This document shows positions 53,155 through 61,285 of a stretch of 64,000 bases of DNA, piece after piece. The notes below the pieces were generated by a model. It worked only from the letters and a program-made list of their open reading frames with translations, ran no database searches and was not told where the DNA came from. Location of the stretch: positions 248,001-312,000 of the forward strand of contig NZ_LN999809.1 of the NCBI RefSeq assembly GCF_001517665.2. The letters run 5' to 3'. Positions within the stretch are counted from its first letter, which is position 1. Each line of letters starts with the position of its first letter. The position numbers and the translations under genes were made by a program. This DNA is from Peptoniphilus phoceensis (GTDB taxonomy: Bacteria > Bacillota > Clostridia > Tissierellales > Peptoniphilaceae).

Positions 53155-54267
53155 ATTAGCAAAAGCCGAAAAATTGTATCCATAATTTTTAAGTTGCTAT
53201 TTACCTTAATAGGTGCACTAGTCGGTATTTTTCTTGTATCTGTATTATCAGATATCGAATATGTAAAAGCTATTGGAAGTCAAAAATTTATAACAGTTAT
53301 TTCTGTTATAGTTATTTTATTATTTGCACTTATATTTTTTATATTTTCACCCAAGGCTTTTAAAGCTTTAGAAGATTTATTGGCTTTTTGGGAAAAACAA
53401 ATCCAAACAAAATCTTTTACAGAAATAATACTTGGTGCTGTGGGACTTATACTTGGTCTTATAATAGCATTCTTAATTTCTCAACCTATTTACAAGATTC
53501 CAATCCCCTATGTTGGTTCTGTAATTTCAATATTACTATATGGAATGCTTGGTTACTTAGGTCTTAGTATTGGAATGTCAAATAAGGATACAATTTCAGA
53601 AAAATTTAGAGATCTTACTTCTGTGGCTACAAAGAAAAGTATAAAGTCAAAAGAAGTAAAAGTTGATTATGCTGGCATTCCTAAAGTATTGGATACTTCT
53701 GTCATTATTGATGGAAGAATACTTGATATAGTTAAGGCAGGGTTTATTGAAGGCCCTCTTGTTGTTCCTGTTTTTGTTCTTGAAGAATTACAACACATAG
53801 CTGATTCTGCAGATGCTTTAAAAAGAAATCGTGGCAGAAGAGGACTTGATACAGTTGCAGAAATTCAAGAACTAAAAAATGTAGAAGTCATTATTTACAA
53901 GGGTAAAATAGAAGAAATTCCTGAAGTAGATTCAAAACTTCTAAAACTTGCTATTGATTTAAATGGAAAAATTGTGACAAATGATTTTAATTTAAATAAG
54001 GTGGCAAGAGTCCAAAATTTAGACGTATTAAATATCAACGAACTTGCCAATGCAGTTAAACCACTTTACCTTCCTGGTGAAGAAATGGATATATTAATTG
54101 TAAGAGAAGGAAAGGAACACAATCAAGGACTTGCTTATCTCGATGACGGCACAATGATTGTTGTTGAAAATGGAAAGGACCTAATCGGAGAAAAGGTCAA
54201 TGTAGTTGTAACATCGGCTCTTCAAACTTCTGCAGGTAAAATGATTTTTGCAAAATTAAAAAATTAA
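53155..54267 (+). CDS. YacL-like PIN/TRAM-domain membrane protein, probable AUU start
   Basis: About 370 residues: four membrane helices (within 1-135), a PIN ribonuclease domain (VLDTSVIIDGRILDIV, VFVLEELQHIADSAD, VTNDFNLNKVARVQ with conserved acids) and a C-terminal TRAM RNA-binding domain (GEEMDILIVREGKEHNQG). The only good ribosome site, AAGGAGGG (53141-53148), is six bases from an in-frame ATT at 53155; no ATG, GTG or TTG fits there. The first conventional start (TTG 53194) has no ribosome site and would clip the basic N-terminus ISKSRK. B. subtilis YacL has 366 residues, close to the ATT form. Confidence 0.85.
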   Translation: MSKSRKIVSIIFKLLFTLIGALVGIFLVSVLSDIEYVKAIGSQKFITVISVIVILLFALIFFIFSPKAFKALEDLLAFWEKQIQTKSFTEIILGAVGLILGLIIAFLISQPIYKIPIPYVGSVISILLYGMLGYLGLSIGMSNKDTISEKFRDLTSVATKKSIKSKEVKVDYAGIPKVLDTSVIIDGRILDIVKAGFIEGPLVVPVFVLEELQHIADSADALKRNRGRRGLDTVAEIQELKNVEVIIYKGKIEEIPEVDSKLLKLAIDLNGKIVTNDFNLNKVARVQNLDVLNINELANAVKPLYLPGEEMDILIVREGKEHNQGLAYLDDGTMIVVENGKDLIGEKVNVVVTSALQTSAGKMIFAKLKN

Positions 54268-54277
54268 ATTTTAGAAG

Positions 54278-54301
54278 CTCTGTCTTAGGACAGAGTTTTT
54301 T
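54278..54301 (+). terminator. Terminator after the PIN/TRAM gene
   Basis: CTCTGTC (54278-54284) pairs with GACAGAG (54289-54295), loop TTAG, then T6. Confidence 0.9.
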
Positions 54302-54451
54302 ATATTTATTTGATTAAATATAATATGAAAGTGGTATCAATATAACCTAAATAATAGCAAACAAAATTATTATAAGTGTTGCCACAAATTTATTTATTTG
54401 ACGGACATTTTTATTTGTATTATTATTTGTTAATAGATAGGGGGAAGGAAA

Positions 54452-55519
54452 ATGAAATTATTTTTACCCGGTCCTGTGTCCGTGCGTGAGGAAGTTTTAA
54501 AACAATTTGAAAAACCAGTCATAGGACATAGAACTAAGGAAGCATCAGAAATTCAAAAATCAATTACAATAAATATGCAAAAAGTATTTGGAACAAAAGA
54601 AGAAATTCTTCTTTCAACATCATCTGGTACTGGACTTATGGAGGGTGCCATTAGATCTTGCACAAAGAATAGGGCTTTGATTTGTTCAATAGGTACTTTT
54701 GGAGATCTTTGGCAAAGGCTAGGACTTGAAAATGGAATCGAAACAGATATTTTAAGGTCAGATCCTGGAGAAGCTACTGACCCAAATAAGTTAGAAGAAG
54801 CTTTAAAGAAAAAGGAATATGATTTTGTGGGAATAACTCACAACGAAACATCTTCTGGAATTTTAAATAATTTATCTGAATTAGAAGAAGTTATAAAAAA
54901 ATATCCTAATATAGTTTGGGCTATTGATACAGTTAGTTCTGCTGGTGGCACTCCAATTGATCAAGACAAGTATGGAATTGATATTGCAATTACATCATCA
55001 CAAAAATGTCTTGGACTTGTGCCAGGACTTAGCTTTGCTTCTTTTTCACAAAAAGCTGTTGAAAAGGCAAAGACAGTTGAAAATAGGGGTCACTATTTAG
55101 ATTTGTTACTTTTATATAATTTTATTAAAGAACACGACTATCAATACCCATCAACTCCAGCAATTTCAAATATGGTATCAGCTGCCTACCAACTTGATTA
55201 TATTATTAATGAAGAAGGTCTTGATAATAGATTTAAAAGACATAAAGAAATGTCAGATTATTTTAAAGATTGGGCTAATGAAAATTTTGAAGTTTTTGGA
55301 AATAAAAATTATCTGTCACCAACAATTACTTGTGTAAAAAATACAAGAGGACTAGATTTTGATGAATTAAGTAAAGATTTTGTCGACAAGGGATTTTTAA
55401 TCTCCAATGGCTATGGAGAACTTGCTGGCAAAACTTTTAGAGTTGGTCATATGGGTGACACAAGTATGGAAGACATGAAAGAATTTACAAAAACTTTTGA
55501 AGAAATTTTAAGAAAATAA
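54452..55519 (+). CDS. Class V aminotransferase (alanine-glyoxylate / serine-pyruvate type)
   Basis: 355 residues, PLP fold type I. FLPGPVSVREEVL at the N-terminus, STSSGTGLMEGAI (phosphate loop), IDTVSSAGGTPID with the PLP Asp, and SSQKCLG with the Schiff-base Lys (about 184) mark the AGT/phosphoserine aminotransferase-like group. Substrates may be alanine or serine with glyoxylate, or 2-aminoethylphosphonate; the sequence does not decide. GGGGGAAGGA lies before the ATG. Single gene with a terminator at 55526. Confidence 0.87.
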   Translation: MKLFLPGPVSVREEVLKQFEKPVIGHRTKEASEIQKSITINMQKVFGTKEEILLSTSSGTGLMEGAIRSCTKNRALICSIGTFGDLWQRLGLENGIETDILRSDPGEATDPNKLEEALKKKEYDFVGITHNETSSGILNNLSELEEVIKKYPNIVWAIDTVSSAGGTPIDQDKYGIDIAITSSQKCLGLVPGLSFASFSQKAVEKAKTVENRGHYLDLLLLYNFIKEHDYQYPSTPAISNMVSAAYQLDYIINEEGLDNRFKRHKEMSDYFKDWANENFEVFGNKNYLSPTITCVKNTRGLDFDELSKDFVDKGFLISNGYGELAGKTFRVGHMGDTSMEDMKEFTKTFEEILRK

Positions 55520-55525
55520 GATGAG

Positions 55526-55554
55526 AAATATCCTGGATTACAGGATATTTTTTT
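55526..55554 (+). terminator. Terminator after the aminotransferase gene
   Basis: AAATATCCTG (55526-55535) pairs perfectly with CAGGATATTT (55541-55550), then T. Confidence 0.9.
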
Positions 55555-55650
55555 ATGCCCTATATAATTAAGTTTTTGTTACAAATTGCGAATTGCTTTG
55601 AGAAAAAAATTATTATGATTTATACTTTTTAAATAAGTGAGGTTGATGAA

Positions 55651-57945
55651 ATGAAAAAGAAAAAAATAAGTCTTGCCTTGATTTTATTTTTTATTTTTAT
55701 AACTTCCAATGTGTTTGCAGAAAATAAATTACTATTTTCAGAACCCATTGCTCCAGGAGTTGTGAGGTACAAATACGAAGTTAAAAGAAATAAAAAGAAT
55801 GCACAGGCAAATGTTGTTAAAGTTGATTTGAATAACCCCCACATAAAAATAAATACAGTTGCTGGTGGAGGTACTTATACAAATAAGGCAACAGTTTCAC
55901 AAATGGCAGATAGAACAAATGCAGTTGCACTAGTAAATGGTGATTTTTTTACAATGCAGCTACAAGGGGTTCCACTAGGTGCATCAATTATTGATGGAGA
56001 TATAAAATCATCCCCAGCAGTTTTAACTGACATTTGGTCTTTTGGAATTGATAATAATAACACAGCTTTTATTGATATGACAAAGTTTGTTGGCAAAGTG
56101 ACAGCTCCAAATGGAAAGTCTTACCCAATTGATGGCTTAAATAAAACCTTCTATTGGTATCAACCATCAAAGGAATATTCTCACGAGTCAAAGATTCAAA
56201 TGTATGATTCTTTTTGGACTTCTAAGTCTAGAGGAGATAAAACAGCAGGAGAAGTCTTACTTTCTGAAAATAATGTTGTTGAAGAAATTGTCTACAGAAA
56301 AAACATTAATAAGACAATTCCAAAGGGTAAAAAAATTCTTCAAGTCAGCGGTGGCTCAGAAAGATTTATGCGTGACAATGTAAAAGTTGGCGACAAGCTA
56401 GATATAACTACTAATATTGAACCAAATAGAAATTGGAAGATGATGATTGGTGGACATGCTCTTCTAGTAGAAAATGGAGCTAAGAAAAATTACACTAAAG
56501 ATATTTCTTCAATTGGTGGAGTTAGAGCAAGGACTGCAGTTGGAATAAGTCAAGACGGAAAAACTGTCTACATTGTAACATCTGAAGGAAGAACTAATAG
56601 ATCAGCAGGTCTTACAATAAATGAACTTTCACAACTTATGCTTGATTTAGGTTCTTATAAGGCTATGAATCTTGATGGTGGTGGATCAACTGCCATGGCA
56701 ATAAGAAATCTTGGTGATATAAAAAGAACTAGAGCAACAAATCCTGAAAGGAATGCAGGCGAAAGACGAGTAGTAAATGGTCTGGGAGTTTTTAATACTA
56801 CAAAAAACACTGGTATAATTGTTGACGGCAAATTTGAAAGTGAATTAAACACAATTGTCGGTGAACAAATTACCTTAAAATTAAAATCAGCTTGGGACGA
56901 ATTTTTAAACCCAATTGATATTAAAAATAGAACTTATACTTTAGCAGATCTTTCTAATGGGTCTAATATTTTAAATGGACAAACTTATCTTTCACTAAAT
57001 CCTGGAAAGTTTAATATTAACCTAAAAACAGATAAGGGTGAAAGTTTTAACAAAGAAATAAATGTAGCAGATCCTTCTAACTACAAAAATTTCAACATAT
57101 CTACAAAAAGTAAGTTTATAAAAAGAGGAATGGATTTAAAAGTTGAAGCAAGTGGTGAATATAATGGCAGAAAAATCAAAATTTCTCCAAGAGCTATTAA
57201 CTATTCCTTTGAAGACTTAAAAGCTAGTGTAGATCCAAATAATTTTAATATTAAAGTAAATGATTATGGAAAAAGTCCTAAAATTATTGCAAAAATTGGT
57301 GACAAAACTTCAACTTTGTCACTTTATGATGAAAATACAAAACTCATAAAGATGAAAATTAATAATATAAATTACACAATCAATGGACAAGCTAAAAAAA
57401 TGGATGCAAAACCATTTATTAGTAATTCTAGAACTCTTGTGCCATTAAGATTTATTGTGGAAGCCATTGGTGGAGATGTATCTTGGGACGGGGATAATAG
57501 AATTGTAACCGTAAATAGCTTTGGAAAGACTATTGTTCTTCCTATTGATTCTAAAAAAATAAATGTTGATGGAAAAGATGTAGCTATAGATCAAGCTGCT
57601 ATCATTAAGGGCGATAGGACTTATGTTCCAATTAGATTTATTGCTGAAAACTTAAATATGAATGTAAATTATATAAATGAAAGTAGGGAAATAGAAATTT
57701 CTTATTTTGAAAATAAAGAAAATAAGGAAGAAAAAAATCTAAATGTAAATTCAAAAAATAATTTACAAGAAAATAATGTTGAAAATGCAAAATCTAATAA
57801 GCTTACAAATCAAAATAACAATGAAAACAAAAATAAAGTTGAAGAGAATAAAAATTCTAACAATAATATGTCAGAAACAATAAATTCAAATCAAATAAAT
57901 CAAAATCAAGAAAAACAAAATAATGAAGTTAACAATAAAAATTGA
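55651..57945 (+). CDS. Secreted phosphodiester glycosidase (NAGPA family) with stalk domain and Asn-rich tail
   Basis: 764 residues. A signal peptide (cleavage near NVFA-EN) precedes an exopolysaccharide / NAGPA domain (about 60-385; VNGDFFTMQLQGVPLG, VGISQDGKTVYIVTSEGR and the signature MNLDGGGSTAM near 338). A beta-rich middle follows (about 390-570), then the 'copper amine oxidase N-terminal' stalk domain (about 575-690; RTLVPLRFIVEAIGGDVSW, RTYVPIRFIAENL) and a 70-residue Asn/Lys/Glu-rich tail. It probably cleaves sugar phosphodiesters in the wall or in host glycans. No sortase motif is seen, so the stalk and tail may give wall retention. Confidence 0.88.
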   Translation: MKKKKISLALILFFIFITSNVFAENKLLFSEPIAPGVVRYKYEVKRNKKNAQANVVKVDLNNPHIKINTVAGGGTYTNKATVSQMADRTNAVALVNGDFFTMQLQGVPLGASIIDGDIKSSPAVLTDIWSFGIDNNNTAFIDMTKFVGKVTAPNGKSYPIDGLNKTFYWYQPSKEYSHESKIQMYDSFWTSKSRGDKTAGEVLLSENNVVEEIVYRKNINKTIPKGKKILQVSGGSERFMRDNVKVGDKLDITTNIEPNRNWKMMIGGHALLVENGAKKNYTKDISSIGGVRARTAVGISQDGKTVYIVTSEGRTNRSAGLTINELSQLMLDLGSYKAMNLDGGGSTAMAIRNLGDIKRTRATNPERNAGERRVVNGLGVFNTTKNTGIIVDGKFESELNTIVGEQITLKLKSAWDEFLNPIDIKNRTYTLADLSNGSNILNGQTYLSLNPGKFNINLKTDKGESFNKEINVADPSNYKNFNISTKSKFIKRGMDLKVEASGEYNGRKIKISPRAINYSFEDLKASVDPNNFNIKVNDYGKSPKIIAKIGDKTSTLSLYDENTKLIKMKINNINYTINGQAKKMDAKPFISNSRTLVPLRFIVEAIGGDVSWDGDNRIVTVNSFGKTIVLPIDSKKINVDGKDVAIDQAAIIKGDRTYVPIRFIAENLNMNVNYINESREIEISYFENKENKEEKNLNVNSKNNLQENNVENAKSNKLTNQNNNENKNKVEENKNSNNNMSETINSNQINQNQEKQNNEVNNKN

Positions 57946-57956
57946 TTTGTAAAGTA

Positions 57957-57983
57957 AAAGACCTCTTAAGTGAGGTCTTTTTT
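57957..57983 (+). terminator. Terminator after the glycosidase gene
   Basis: AAAGACCTC (57957-57965) pairs with GAGGTCTTT (57972-57980), followed by T6. Confidence 0.9.
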
Positions 57984-57990
57984 AATGATT

Positions 57991-58014
57991 AAAAAAGGAA
58001 CTCCCAAGAGTTCC
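57991..58014 (-). terminator. Terminator after murC
   Basis: GGAACTC (57997-58003) pairs with GAGTTCC (58008-58014). Read on the minus strand it is followed by U6. Confidence 0.85.
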
Positions 58015-58042
58015 AATTGTATTTGAATTATTAAATTAAAAA

Positions 58043-59434
58043 TTATTTTACATCTTCATTTAGAAGCATTTCACCAATTTTATAAACATCTCCTGCACCC
58101 ATAGTAACAAGGATATCGTCTTTTCCAATATTTTCTTTGACAAATTTTACTATATCTTCGAAACCTGAAATATAAAAAGCATTGTCTCTGTGTTCAGCTA
58201 TGGCATTTCTAAGAGTTTTTGAATGAATATCTCCATAGTCTTTTTCACGAGCTGCATAAATATCAGTAATTATAATTACATCTGATTCGTCAAAAGAATT
58301 TGCAAAAGCGTCTAAAAGAAGTTTAGTTCTTGTAAAAGTATGAGGTTGAAAAACTGTGTAAAGTTTTCCCTTGCAGGCTTTTTTAATAGCGTGAATAGAA
58401 GATTTTATTTCAGTAGGGTGATGAGCATAATCATCCATAACTTTTGTTCCCTTATAAAATCCCTTTTCTTCAAGCCTTCTTTCAACTCCCTTGTAGCATT
58501 TTAATCCCTTGATGGAGTCCTCAATAGAAATACCATTTACATAAGAAGCAGAAATTGCTGCAAGAGAATTTAGAATATTGTGTTTACCAAGGACAGAAAG
58601 CTCAACATGAGCAATTTTTTCTCCCTTTAAATAAAGATCATAAGTGGGAAAACCGTCCATACTAAATTCAATATTTTTTGCCATCATATCTGCATGGTTT
58701 TTTATTCCAAAACTAAAGATATTGCAATTTTCAATAGGTAAAAGAGTTTTTATATTGTCATCATCTACATTTAAGATAACATAGTCGCTTTCGTCAAGAT
58801 TATCTATATATGATTTAAAAGTTCTTATTATGTGATCAATATTGTCAAAATAATCTAAATGATCTTCATCAATATTTAAAATAATTTCAGTTGTAGGGAA
58901 ATATTTTAAAATATTTGCCTTATATTCGCAAGCTTCTGTCAAGAATAATTTATTATCGCCAATCCTTATGTTGCCGTCAATATCTTTTAATTGTCCACCA
59001 AGCATAATAGTTGGGTTAATATCTAAGTCCTTTATAATTTCTGTAAGCATTGATGTTGTTGATGTCTTTCCGTGAGTACCTGAAACAGCAATGGATTTTT
59101 TATAATTTTTCATCACTGCACCAAGAAAAGTAGCTCTATCAACTAAGTCAATTTTTTGCTTTACTGCTTCTACATATTCTTCGTTGTCAAAGGAAATTGC
59201 ATCAGTAAAAATAACAAGGTCCATTCCATCTATGTGTTCTTTTTTGTGTTCATAGTAGATTTTTGCACCATTTTTTTCTAGTTTTTCTGTATTAATAGAA
59301 GGACTCCTGTCGCTACCAAAAACGTTATAGCCCTTTGAAAGCATTAACTCAGCTAGGGCAGACATACTGATACCACCAATTCCTATAAAAAATATATTTT
59401 TATAATTACTTTTATCTATATTAATTTCAAACAA
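58043..59434 (-). CDS. murC: UDP-N-acetylmuramate--L-alanine ligase
   Basis: 463 residues, first amino-acid ligase of peptidoglycan synthesis. N-terminal UDP-binding fold FIGIGGISMSALAELML (about 16-32), ATP loop VSGTHGKTSTTSML (Lys123), central EACEYKANILKYFPT and the C-terminal DDYAHHPTEI. The start is TTG at 59434, with GGAGG on the minus strand at correct spacing. It stands alone, apart from other mur genes, with an extended -10 promoter at 59458-59466. Confidence 0.97.
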   Translation of the reverse strand: MFEINIDKSNYKNIFFIGIGGISMSALAELMLSKGYNVFGSDRSPSINTEKLEKNGAKIYYEHKKEHIDGMDLVIFTDAISFDNEEYVEAVKQKIDLVDRATFLGAVMKNYKKSIAVSGTHGKTSTTSMLTEIIKDLDINPTIMLGGQLKDIDGNIRIGDNKLFLTEACEYKANILKYFPTTEIILNIDEDHLDYFDNIDHIIRTFKSYIDNLDESDYVILNVDDDNIKTLLPIENCNIFSFGIKNHADMMAKNIEFSMDGFPTYDLYLKGEKIAHVELSVLGKHNILNSLAAISASYVNGISIEDSIKGLKCYKGVERRLEEKGFYKGTKVMDDYAHHPTEIKSSIHAIKKACKGKLYTVFQPHTFTRTKLLLDAFANSFDESDVIIITDIYAAREKDYGDIHSKTLRNAIAEHRDNAFYISGFEDIVKFVKENIGKDDILVTMGAGDVYKIGEMLLNEDVK

Positions 59435-59457
59435 TTTACTTCCTCCAATTCTTTTTA

Positions 59458-59466
59458 ATTATAACA
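59458..59466 (-). promoter_or_regulatory. Extended -10 promoter of murC
   Basis: Minus strand TGtTATAAT, TATAAT at 59458-59463, about 24 bases before the TTG start. Confidence 0.6.
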
Positions 59467-59537
59467 TATTTTCTAAGCTGAGAAAATTTTTTAGGATCAT
59501 AATTAAGTAAATTCAGATAAAATATTTAATTAATATA

Positions 59538-59566
59538 TTTAATATATAGCTTAGTTATGTTATAAT
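59538..59566 (+). promoter_or_regulatory. Promoter of spoVG
   Basis: Weak -35 TTTAAT (59538-59543), 17-bp spacer, extended -10 TGtTATAAT (hexamer 59561-59566). Confidence 0.6.
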
Positions 59567-59595
59567 ATGGTAAAGAAAGAGAGGATGATACTTCT

Positions 59596-59922
59596 ATGAA
59601 CATAACTGATGTAAGACTTCGTAAATTACCAACTGAGGGAAAACTTAAAGCAATAGTATCTGTAACTTTTGATAATGAATTTGTTCTTCATGATATAAAA
59701 ATAATAGAAGGAAAGGAATCATTATTTTTAGCAATGCCTAGCAGAAGACTTCCAAATGGTGAATACAGAGATATTGCTCATCCTATTAGCGCAGAAGCAA
59801 GAAAACAAATTGAAGATGTAGTTTTTAAAGAATATTATTCAGTAAAAGAAAAATTAGACCAAGAAGCTGAAGAAAATGAAGAAATAATAGAAGTTGAAGC
59901 AGAAGAAATAACTGAATTATAA
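59596..59922 (+). CDS. spoVG: Septation / RNA- and DNA-binding regulator SpoVG
   Basis: 108 residues. [19 protein letters not shown] and [28 protein letters not shown] are the SpoVG hallmarks; a Glu-rich tail follows (about 90-108). SpoVG binds nucleic acids and affects septation, virulence and metabolism; it is common in non-sporulating Firmicutes, so it does not imply sporulation. GAGGATGA lies before the ATG. Ended by the hairpin at 59936. Confidence 0.95.
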   Translation: MNITDVRLRKLPTEGKLKAIVSVTFDNEFVLHDIKIIEGKESLFLAMPSRRLPNGEYRDIAHPISAEARKQIEDVVFKEYYSVKEKLDQEAEENEEIIEVEAEEITEL

Positions 59923-59935
59923 AATTAAAATTCTA

Positions 59936-59961
59936 AGAGGGCCCTAGGCTCTCTTTTTTTA
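59936..59961 (+). terminator. Terminator after spoVG
   Basis: AGAGGGCC (59936-59943) pairs with GGCTCTCT (59947-59954, one wobble), followed by T7. Confidence 0.85.
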
Positions 59962-59975
59962 TGAATTTTTATAAT

Positions 59976-60000
59976 AAAAAAGGCTATGAAAATCATAGCC
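59976..60000 (-). terminator. Terminator after alr
   Basis: GGCTATGA (59982-59989) pairs perfectly with TCATAGCC (59993-60000). On the minus strand it is followed by U6. Confidence 0.9.
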
Positions 60001-60003
60001 AGT

Positions 60004-61164
60004 TTAGTCCATCTCGTTAGAGTAGACTAATTTTTTATCTTTAAAATAATATTTTGGAAGTCTGCCATGGAAGTGAGTGATAAAAGATGTTTCGCAGTCT
60101 GAAGAGTAGGAACAAATATCACGAATTTTTATTTCTTCATCAGCTTGTTTTCCAATTAAAACAACTTCATCGCCAACTTCACAATCGACACCAGTGGCAT
60201 CAACCATCATTTGGTCCATGCAAATTAGACCAATTTGTTTACATCTTTTGCCATTAATTAAAACTTCTATTTTTTCTGATAGAATTCTTGGAAAGGCATC
60301 TGCATAACCAAGGGGAAGAGTCACTACTTTTGTATCTTTCTCACACTTATGATATCTTTCGTAACCTACTGTTTCTCCTTTTTTAACTTCTCTTATTGAT
60401 GCAATTTGTGCTTTTATTGAAACAATTTCTTCTAAAGAAAATTCTTCTGGCAAGTGGTCGTCGCTATCTGTATAGCCATACTGAATTATTCCAGGTCTTA
60501 CCATGTCTAGATTATATTCAGGATGGAATAAGACAGCAAGTGAATTTGCAATATGTCTATATTTAAAATTGCAATCAAGATCCTTCAATTCATCTATAAA
60601 GGAAGTAAAGACTTCAAACTGTCTTTTTGTAAATTCTGGATCGGATTCACAAGCAGCAAAGTGAGAAAAAATTCCTTCTACATAAATATTTTTAAGATCA
60701 AAAATCTCCTTTATTTGATCTTTTGATTCTTCACATGGGGTAAATCCAATTCTTGACATACCAGAATCAATAGCTATATGTACTAGGGCTTTTTCATTTA
60801 ATTCTTTAGCTTTTTCGTTTAAAACTTTTGAATCATCTAGAGAATAAATTGTAAGAATTATATGATTTTTAATTGCATCTTCAAATAAATTTTCTGGAGT
60901 GTAACCTAAGACTAGAATTTTAATATCTGGGAATTCTTTTCTTAGAATTAAGGCTTCACTTAAAGTTGCTACTGCAAAATATTTTATTCCTAAATCAACA
61001 GAAATTTTAGATAGGGGTATGGCACCAAGTCTATAAGAGTCGCTTTTAACAACACTCATGATTTCTGTATTTTCACCTATCATTTTTTTTATTTCTTTCA
61101 TATTGTTTTCAAATTTATCAAGATCTATTTCTATCCAAGCAGGTCTTGTCAAAAAATCTTTCAT
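60004..61164 (-). CDS. alr: Alanine racemase family protein, divergent active site
   Basis: 386 residues, fold type III PLP enzyme: an N-terminal TIM barrel and C-terminal beta domain. The PLP lysine motif reads VVKSDSYRLG (Lys40) instead of the usual VKANAYGHG. The catalytic Tyr region reads VGYERYHKC instead of VGYGxTY. HIAIDSGMSRIGF, RHIANSLAVL, MVRPGIIQYGY and the domain-interface CMDQMMVDATG are typical. It should make D-Ala for the wall, though the altered loop leaves room for another amino acid. AAAGGAAG lies before the ATG. Transcribed alone. Confidence 0.85.
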   Translation of the reverse strand: MKDFLTRPAWIEIDLDKFENNMKEIKKMIGENTEIMSVVKSDSYRLGAIPLSKISVDLGIKYFAVATLSEALILRKEFPDIKILVLGYTPENLFEDAIKNHIILTIYSLDDSKVLNEKAKELNEKALVHIAIDSGMSRIGFTPCEESKDQIKEIFDLKNIYVEGIFSHFAACESDPEFTKRQFEVFTSFIDELKDLDCNFKYRHIANSLAVLFHPEYNLDMVRPGIIQYGYTDSDDHLPEEFSLEEIVSIKAQIASIREVKKGETVGYERYHKCEKDTKVVTLPLGYADAFPRILSEKIEVLINGKRCKQIGLICMDQMMVDATGVDCEVGDEVVLIGKQADEEIKIRDICSYSSDCETSFITHFHGRLPKYYFKDKKLVYSNEMD

Positions 61165-61254
61165 CTTATCTTCCTTTCAGTTAAGTAAGAATATTATTTT
61201 AAATTGCTTTTTTCATTATATCACAGGAAATAAATATAGAGTACTATTTGATAA

Positions 61255-61281
61255 AATAAAAAAACTGCCCAGAGGCAGTTT
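61255..61281 (-). terminator. Terminator after the NCS2 permease gene
   Basis: AAACTGCC (61262-61269) pairs with GGCAGTTT (61274-61281); a U run follows on the minus strand. Confidence 0.85.
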
Positions 61282-61285
61282 AAAA

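Noticed and set aside
52758-53183. 141-codon open frame on the minus strand
   Set aside because: Antisense shadow of the CarD-like gene; no promoter or ribosome site, and the CarD frame is clearly the conserved one.
59596-59922. spoVG as evidence of sporulation
   Set aside because: SpoVG is widespread in non-sporulating Firmicutes and no other sporulation gene was recognised here.
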